This document shows positions 21,425 to 26,277 of a DNA stretch of 26,277 bases, piece by piece. This DNA is from VRUE01 sp035557635 (GTDB lineage: Bacteria; Actinomycetota; Thermoleophilia; Solirubrobacterales; 70-9), in NCBI GenBank assembly GCA_035557635.1, contig DATMDR010000041.1:1-26277 (forward strand). Reading direction: 5' to 3'. The notes under the pieces were generated by a model that saw only the letters and a list, made by a program, of their open reading frames with translations, was not told the origin of the DNA and ran no database searches. How positions within the stretch are numbered: position 1 is the first letter of the stretch; each line of letters begins with the position of its first letter. The position numbers and the translations under genes were made by a program.

Positions 21425-22499
21425 CCTGAGCCTCCATCAGCTCGAAGCCCCGGTTGACCTCGTCGAGGGAGATGCGGTGCGAGATGAAGGGCGCAACGTC
21501 GATCTCGCCGGCCAGGCAGCGGTCGATCAGTCGCGGCACCTGATCGCGCCCCTTGACGCCGCCGAAGGAGGAGCCGGCGACGCGGCGGCCGGTGATCAGC
21601 AGGCGAGGGACCACGTCGAGCGTCTCCCCCTTGCCGGCGACCCCGGCGATCGTGCACAGCCCCCACCCCATGCGCGCGGCTTCGACCGCCTGGCGCATCA
21701 CGGCAACGTGGCCGGTCGCCTCGAAGGTGTAGTCGGCGCCGAAGCCGCCGGTCATCTCGAGGACCTGCTCGACCGCGCCCTCGCCCCCTTCGAGCAAGTC
21801 CGTGGCGCCCTGGCCGCGAGCCAGCTCGAGCCGCTCCGGGGAGAGGTCGACGCAGGCGATGCGCTCGGCGCCCTGCAGCCGGCAGCCGGCGACCGCCCCC
21901 AGCCCGACCATCCCAGCGCCAAAGACGACGCAGGTGCTGCCGGGTTGCACCGCCGCCGTCTTGATCGCCGCGCCGAGGCCGGTCGAGAGGCCGCAAGCGA
22001 AGAGGCAGGCGTGCTCGAACGGTGCCTCCGGGTCGATCTTCGCCAGCGCGATCTCCGGCATCACCGTGTACTCGGCGAAGGTCGAGCAGCCCATGAAGTG
22101 GCGGATCCCGTCCCCCTCGCGGGAGATGCGAGTGCTGCCGTCGGGGAGGAAGCCCTTGTTCTGCTGCTCGCGGATCGCCAGGCAGAGGTTGGTCCGCGGG
22201 TCGAGGCAGTGGACGCACTCGCCGCACTGGGGAGAGAAGAGGGTGACGACGTGATCGCCGGGCGCGAGGGATGTAACGTCCGGCCCGACCCGCTCGATGA
22301 CGCCGGCGCCCTCGTGGCCGAGCACCGTCGGCGCGTAGCCCGAGGGGTCGGCGCCGGAGGCGGTGTAGAGGTCGGTGTGGCAGACGCCGCAGGCAACAAG
22401 GCGGACCAGCGCCTCCCCGGCCTGCGGCTCGGCGAGCTCGACCTCCTGGACCGCGAGCGGCTCCCCGAACTCCTCGAGCACCGCCGCGCGCATCCTCAT
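21393..22499 (-). CDS. Zinc-dependent class III-type alcohol dehydrogenase (formaldehyde-thiol adduct oxidising)
   Basis: A 368-residue medium-chain dehydrogenase. It carries the catalytic-zinc motif ACGVCHTDLY and GHEGAGVIERVG, the structural-zinc Cys set CGECVHCLDPRTNLC, and the NAD-binding loop VVFGAGMVGLGAVAG. The stretch LFSPQCGEC...IREQQNKGFLPDG closely resembles class III enzymes that oxidise S-hydroxymethyl-glutathione; in actinobacteria the thiol may be mycothiol. That role is supported by the formate dehydrogenase gene seven bases upstream: the adduct would be oxidised to a formyl thioester, then formate to CO2. ATG 22499 or 22493 may be the start. The stop overlaps the lipoprotein gene. 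Substrate thiol is inferred. Confidence 0.9.
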   Translation of the reverse strand: MRMRAAVLEEFGEPLAVQEVELAEPQAGEALVRLVACGVCHTDLYTASGADPSGYAPTVLGHEGAGVIERVGPDVTSLAPGDHVVTLFSPQCGECVHCLDPRTNLCLAIREQQNKGFLPDGSTRISREGDGIRHFMGCSTFAEYTVMPEIALAKIDPEAPFEHACLFACGLSTGLGAAIKTAAVQPGSTCVVFGAGMVGLGAVAGCRLQGAERIACVDLSPERLELARGQGATDLLEGGEGAVEQVLEMTGGFGADYTFEATGHVAVMRQAVEAARMGWGLCTIAGVAGKGETLDVVPRLLITGRRVAGSSFGGVKGRDQVPRLIDRCLAGEIDVAPFISHRISLDEVNRGFELMEAQDGIRSVIEFG

Positions 22500-22506
22500 C
22501 GGGCCA

Positions 22507-23709
22507 TCAACCGCTCTTGAAGCGGGCGGCCTCCTCGGAGCCGCCCGTGGCGTCGCCCTCGCTGTAGGAGTGAGCCCCGGCGCCGGCGAGGGTGCCGCCG
22601 TCGACGATCAGGTACTCCTCGCGGATCGGGCGCCCGTCGAGCCAGCACTCGAGGATCTCGCGCGCCCCGGCCGCGTAGCGGGCCTGGGCGGAGAGGCTGG
22701 TGCCGGAGGTGTGCGGGGTCATGCCGTGGTGGGGCATCGAGCGCCACGGGTGGTCCCTCGGCGCCGGCTGAGGAAACCAGACGTCGCCAGCATAGCCCGC
22801 CAGCTGGCCGCTCTCGCACGCCCGCGCAACCGCGTCGCGGTCGCAGATCTTGCCGCGGGCAGTGTTGATCAAGTACGAGCCCCGCTTCATCCTGGCCAGC
22901 ATCTTCGCGTCGAACATGTTCTCGGTCTCGGGGTGCAGCGGCGCGTTGATCGTCACCACGTCGCACACCTCCACCATCGACTCGGCGTCGGGGTGGAAGG
23001 TGACACCCAGCTCCCGCTCTACCTCCTCCGGCAGGCGGTGCCGGTCGGTGTAGTGCAGGCCGACCTCGAACGGCTTCAGCCGCCGCAGGACGGCAGAGCC
23101 GATCCGGCCGGCGGCCACGGTGCCGACCTGCATCCCCTCCAGGTCATAGGAGCGCGAGACGCAGTCGGCGATGTTCCAGCCGCCGTCGACCACCACCTCA
23201 TACGAGGGGATGTAGTTGCGGACCAGCGCCAGGATCATCATCACCACGTGCTCGGCGACGCTGATGCTGTTCGAGTAGGTCACCTCGGCGACCGTCAGGC
23301 CGTGCTCGATAGCCGCCTGCAGGTCGACGTGGTCCGAGCCGATCCCGGCCGTCAGCGCCAGTTTCAGCTTCGGCGCCTTGGCGATTCGCTCGGCCGTCAG
23401 GTAGGCGGGCCAGAAGGGCTGTGAGATGACGACCTCGGCCTCGGGCAGCTCGCGCTCGAAGACCGAGTCCGGGCCGTCCTTGTCGGAGGTGACGACCAGC
23501 CGGTGCCCGCGCCCCTCGAGGAACTCACGCAGCCCCAGCTCTCCGGAGACGCTGCCGACCAGCTGGCCGGGCTCGAAGCCGAGGGCCTCGGGCGTGGGCG
23601 CGCTCTGGCCGTCGGGATAGCTCTCGATCCTCGGCACCTCGTCGCGCGCGTAGGACGGCGGGTAGCCGTCGACCGGGTCGTCATAGAGCACGCAGAGAAC
23701 GGTCGCCAT
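22507..23709 (-). CDS. fdh: NAD-dependent formate dehydrogenase
   Basis: A 400-residue D-2-hydroxyacid-dehydrogenase-type enzyme oxidising formate to CO2 with NAD+, without metal. As remembered, it matches the methylotroph FDH (Pseudomonas sp. 101, about 400 residues) over its whole length. Shared segments include LCVLYDDPVDGYP at the start, VVISQPFWPAYLT, the formate-binding Asn in SNSISVAEHVVMMI, the cofactor loop GTVAAGRIGSAV, the catalytic Arg in NTARGKICDRDAVA, and the His of MTPHTSGTS. The C-terminal extension typical of bacterial FDHs (GAHSYSEGDATGGSEEAARF) is also there. AAGGTGG lies seven bases before ATG 23709. It is two bases after the SDR gene and seven before the class III ADH gene, so the three form an operon. 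Confidence 0.96.
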   Translation of the reverse strand: MATVLCVLYDDPVDGYPPSYARDEVPRIESYPDGQSAPTPEALGFEPGQLVGSVSGELGLREFLEGRGHRLVVTSDKDGPDSVFERELPEAEVVISQPFWPAYLTAERIAKAPKLKLALTAGIGSDHVDLQAAIEHGLTVAEVTYSNSISVAEHVVMMILALVRNYIPSYEVVVDGGWNIADCVSRSYDLEGMQVGTVAAGRIGSAVLRRLKPFEVGLHYTDRHRLPEEVERELGVTFHPDAESMVEVCDVVTINAPLHPETENMFDAKMLARMKRGSYLINTARGKICDRDAVARACESGQLAGYAGDVWFPQPAPRDHPWRSMPHHGMTPHTSGTSLSAQARYAAGAREILECWLDGRPIREEYLIVDGGTLAGAGAHSYSEGDATGGSEEAARFKSG

Positions 23710-23711
23710 GG

Positions 23712-24746
23712 CTAGACCACCTTCTCACCGATCAGGCTCTGGGCGCAATCGACGACGGTCTCCTCGACCGGGCGAGGAGACCAGCCGAGCAGCGTCCTGG
23801 CCTTCTCGCTCGACATCTCGACCCTCCTGCCGAGCTGGCCGACGATCGAGCGGATACTCGGGTCGAAGATCGCCATCCCGCGCACCAGCAGATCGGGGAC
23901 GGCCCGCTTCGGCACCTTCGGGGCGTCCGCCCCGAGGCGGTCGCGCAGCACCGCGGCGACCTCCGACATCCACCAGAACTCGTTCACCGCGATGAAGCGC
24001 TCGCCACCGGCCTCGGCAACCGTCATCGCCCTGATCTGCATGTCGGCGACGTCGCGGACGTCGACGATGCTGTACCCGAGCCGCGGCGTCCCCGGCATCC
24101 CCTTCAGCAGCCGCTCGATCAGTTCGAGGGAGAAGGAGCGGTCGTCGCTCAGCACCGGGCCGAGGATCGCGCCGGGATTGACGACCGCCAGCTTCTCGAG
24201 CGCGCCTTGCTCCCGGGCGAAGTCCCAGGCGGCTCGCTCGGCGATCGTCTTCGAGCGCGTGTAGGGCGTCAGCTTGGGGTTGTCCGCGTCGGTCCAGGTC
24301 TCCTCGGTGAGCGGCTCGGACGCGCGGCTCGTGCTGCCGCCGACGGCGGCGACCGAGGACGTGACGACGACGCGCTCGACCCCGGCACCAAGCGCCGCGC
24401 GCAGCACCCGCAGCGTCCCTTCCCGCGCCGGCACGATCAGCTCGTCGGGGTCCTTCGGCTGCACCGGCGGAAACGGGGAAGCGACGTGCATGACGTAGTC
24501 ACAGCCGTTCACGGCCTGCTCCCAGCCGTCGTCACTGGATAGATCCGCGGCCAGCACCGAGAGCTTGTCGCCGACGTCGACCTCGGGGGCGATCCTGGCT
24601 CGGACCTCCGCCTCGCGCGAGAGATCCCGCACGGTCGTGCGCACCCGGTAGCCGCGGCGCAACAGCTCGACCACACACCAGCCCCCGAGGTACCCCGAGC
24701 CGCCGGTGACGAGAACCGTACTCATCTGTGTCTGCGATCCGTCCAA
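23712..24746 (-). CDS. NAD(P)-dependent extended SDR (epimerase/dihydroflavonol-reductase-like)
   Basis: A 344-residue extended short-chain dehydrogenase. The cofactor loop VLVTGGSGYLGGW is near the N-terminus, the catalytic Ser lies in VVVTSSVAAVGG, and YTRSK gives the Tyr-x-x-x-Lys pair. Similarity is closest to dihydroflavonol-4-reductase/cinnamoyl-CoA-reductase-type proteins of bacteria, which reduce aldehydes or ketones; the substrate is unknown. TTG 24746 is chosen because GGGGAGG lies five bases upstream; ATG 24725 (MSTVLVTGG) is the alternative but has no ribosome site. It is the first gene of the fdh-adh operon, so it may handle an aldehyde linked to one-carbon metabolism, or share the operon for NADH balance. 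Confidence 0.9.
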   Translation of the reverse strand: MDGSQTQMSTVLVTGGSGYLGGWCVVELLRRGYRVRTTVRDLSREAEVRARIAPEVDVGDKLSVLAADLSSDDGWEQAVNGCDYVMHVASPFPPVQPKDPDELIVPAREGTLRVLRAALGAGVERVVVTSSVAAVGGSTSRASEPLTEETWTDADNPKLTPYTRSKTIAERAAWDFAREQGALEKLAVVNPGAILGPVLSDDRSFSLELIERLLKGMPGTPRLGYSIVDVRDVADMQIRAMTVAEAGGERFIAVNEFWWMSEVAAVLRDRLGADAPKVPKRAVPDLLVRGMAIFDPSIRSIVGQLGRRVEMSSEKARTLLGWSPRPVEETVVDCAQSLIGEKVV

Positions 24747-24819
24747 CTCAACCTCCCCGAAAGTGCACGATCTGAGACCCTACGCCCTCGTTCGCAGACG
24801 ACGAGGCTGAGGGGAGATC

Positions 24820-26277
24820 ATGCGCTGGTCCATTCGCATCCTGCTTACCGTCGCGGCCTGTCTGGCCGTACCCGCCGCGGCCCAGGCGGCCGCACCGTTC
24901 ACCGCCGGATCCGGCGCTGGCCCGACTGTGGCCGTCGGCCCCGACGGGACCGGCCACGTCGTCTGGGTGACGACCGAAAGCGACGTCAAGATCGGCTACT
25001 GTCGGATCAGCCCGGGAGCGAGCGCCTGCAACCGCACCGAGCTGATCAGCTTCCCCGGCGCCACTGACGCCAACTCGGCTGGCAAGGCCAGGGTCTTCGC
25101 GCCCGTCGCCAACAAAGTCGTGATCGTCGCCAGCTGCTGGAACTGCGGCGCCGGCGGCGTCACGGACAGGAACTATCGCTGGCTCTCGACCGACAACGGG
25201 AGCAGCTTCCCAGCGCCTCTGGAAATCGGCAACGACTTCAGGACTGAGGGCTTCGGCACCTGGCTCGAGGACGTCGGCATCTTCGTCGCCGCCAGCAGCT
25301 CGCGGGCAAAGGCCGCATTCCCAGGGGGTGAAGGCGTCCAGTACGCGACCGGCGGGACCTTCGTCTTCGGGCCGCAGGTCGTCCTCTTGCCGGGGACCGG
25401 CAAGCTGGTCGCCGCGACCAACGACCTCGACGTCGTCAAGTACGGCGTCTACGTCGGCGGCCTGTTGACGGTCGGCAGCATCAACGCGCCGGGGAACTGG
25501 CAAATCGAGAAAACGCTGCCGGCGGCCGAGGGCGACAACCGGGACACCAGCCTCACGGCCGGCCCCAACGGAGTGACTCTGGCCTACGAAGAGACGCAGT
25601 CGAACCCCGACCGGGTCGGATTGCGGCGTTTCGACTCCGGGTCCAACTCGTTCGGATCGCCCGTCTACGTCCAGGGGAACGACCCGATCGACACGAACAG
25701 CCTCCAGGAGCCGGACAGCTTCCAGGACCCGTCGGGCCGGATCCACGTCGCCTGGGTGTCGCTCTTCGGCGGCGGCCGCCTGCGCTATGTGGTCAGCGAC
25801 GGGGCCGGCAACAACTTCGGCGCCGCCGCCACCCTCGCCAAATCGGAGAGCTTCAACGAGCCGGAGCTCGCGGCGGGCGGCGACGGCCGCGGCTTCGCGA
25901 CCTGGACCTCGGGCTTCACCGGGCCGATCCGCGTCGTCCCGCTCGACCCGCAGGCGGAGTCAGGCTCCTCCCCGTCCACTCCTCCCGACACCATCGCTCC
26001 GGGCGTCACCGGGTTCGGCATCAGCGACACCACGCTGACCCCGGGCCAGTCCGCCAAATTCACCTTCAACTCGACCGAGGCCGGGCTTGCCGTCCTCACC
26101 TTCGAGAAGCGTTTCCTCGGCATCAAGGGGAAACGGAAAGGCAAAAAAGCCTGCCTTCCGCGAACCAAGAAACGCCTCAGCGCCCTGCGCAAACGGGCCG
26201 GCACGCCCCGTGACTTCAAAAAGCTGCTCAAGAAGAAGAAGTGCACCGGCTACCGCAAGATCGGCGAGATCCGCCAG
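24820..26277 (+). CDS. Large secreted beta-propeller-like protein with Lys-rich C-terminal domain (runs off right edge)
   Basis: The frame is open from ATG 24820 to the window end (486 codons, no stop). GAGGGGAG lies four bases upstream. The signal peptide is hydrophobic 6-22 with cleavage near AQAA. Residues 30-380 look like a BNR/sialidase-like beta propeller: repeated strands such as PTVAVGPDGTGHVVWVT, RWLSTDNGSSF and GRIHVAWVSLFGG. A Ser/Pro linker follows (about 387-395), then a domain starting GVTGFGISDTTLTPGQSAKF and continuing with FEKRFLG, a Lys/Arg-rich stretch and two Cys (KKACLP and KKCTGY). That last domain resembles one common at the C-termini of Thermoleophilia surface proteins, there with more Arg. 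It probably acts outside the cell, perhaps in wall attachment. Enzyme activity is not shown. Confidence 0.82.
   Translation, partial: MRWSIRILLTVAACLAVPAAAQAAAPFTAGSGAGPTVAVGPDGTGHVVWVTTESDVKIGYCRISPGASACNRTELISFPGATDANSAGKARVFAPVANKVVIVASCWNCGAGGVTDRNYRWLSTDNGSSFPAPLEIGNDFRTEGFGTWLEDVGIFVAASSSRAKAAFPGGEGVQYATGGTFVFGPQVVLLPGTGKLVAATNDLDVVKYGVYVGGLLTVGSINAPGNWQIEKTLPAAEGDNRDTSLTAGPNGVTLAYEETQSNPDRVGLRRFDSGSNSFGSPVYVQGNDPIDTNSLQEPDSFQDPSGRIHVAWVSLFGGGRLRYVVSDGAGNNFGAAATLAKSESFNEPELAAGGDGRGFATWTSGFTGPIRVVPLDPQAESGSSPSTPPDTIAPGVTGFGISDTTLTPGQSAKFTFNSTEAGLAVLTFEKRFLGIKGKRKGKKACLPRTKKRLSALRKRAGTPRDFKKLLKKKKCTGYRKIGEIRQ

Overview
The window is GC-rich bacterial chromosome with short intergenic gaps and frequent GTG, TTG and probably CTG starts. 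Gene content points to a high-GC actinobacterium, probably the Thermoleophilia/Solirubrobacterales. The clues are the Lys/Arg-rich C-terminal domain with paired Cys in the secreted protein at the right edge, the ydaO-type riboswitch ahead of a LytM peptidase, sigma-B-type GTTT/GGGTA promoters, and several genes with a TANNNT box 7-9 nt before the start and no Shine-Dalgarno. The lineage call is inference from memory of such genomes; no search was run.

Left part (1-5.4 kb): a protein-quality-control block on the minus strand. Trigger factor (tig) is followed by a membrane PAS-GGDEF diguanylate cyclase, clpP, an M23 peptidase that appears to start inside the clpP stop codon, and, beyond a GNAT gene and a coiled-coil gene, the 5' end of clpX. 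The familiar tig-clpP-clpX order is therefore interrupted. A 168-bp palindromic element sits between the GNAT and M23 genes, and a 24-bp miniature of its ends overlaps the tig stop codon.

Middle (5.4-16.5 kb): a membrane/spermidine-synthase fusion and a CtaG-like protein (minus) lie divergent from a GH15 glucoamylase-like enzyme. Next come an ArsR-like regulator with a clear promoter/operator, a small winged-helix-like protein, a glutaredoxin-like protein, and a second M23 peptidase under a c-di-AMP riboswitch. Then follow an isoprenylcysteine-methyltransferase-like membrane protein behind a CsoR-like palindrome, a SET-domain protein, a beta-lactamase-like serine hydrolase, and a DsbA-like thioredoxin divergent from a CPA1 Na+/H+ antiporter, then a secreted Cys-containing protein.

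Stress cluster (16.5-21 kb): a phosphoesterase, then three short transcription units that each begin with a GGGTAA/GGGTAT -10 motif. They encode a 54-residue Pro-rich peptide, a ferritin-like protein lacking usual metal ligands, CsbD, an SRPBCC protein, a possibly catalase-related protein and a DUF4383-type membrane protein. A Ser/Thr kinase with extracytoplasmic TPR-like repeats follows. The pattern suggests a general-stress regulon.

Right end (21-26.3 kb): a minus-strand operon encoding an SDR reductase, NAD-dependent formate dehydrogenase, class III alcohol dehydrogenase and a lipoprotein looks like a formaldehyde/formate oxidation module. A large secreted beta-propeller-like protein runs off the right edge.

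No rRNA, tRNA, CRISPR array, integrase or transposase gene was recognised. No gene-free stretch exceeds 300 bases.
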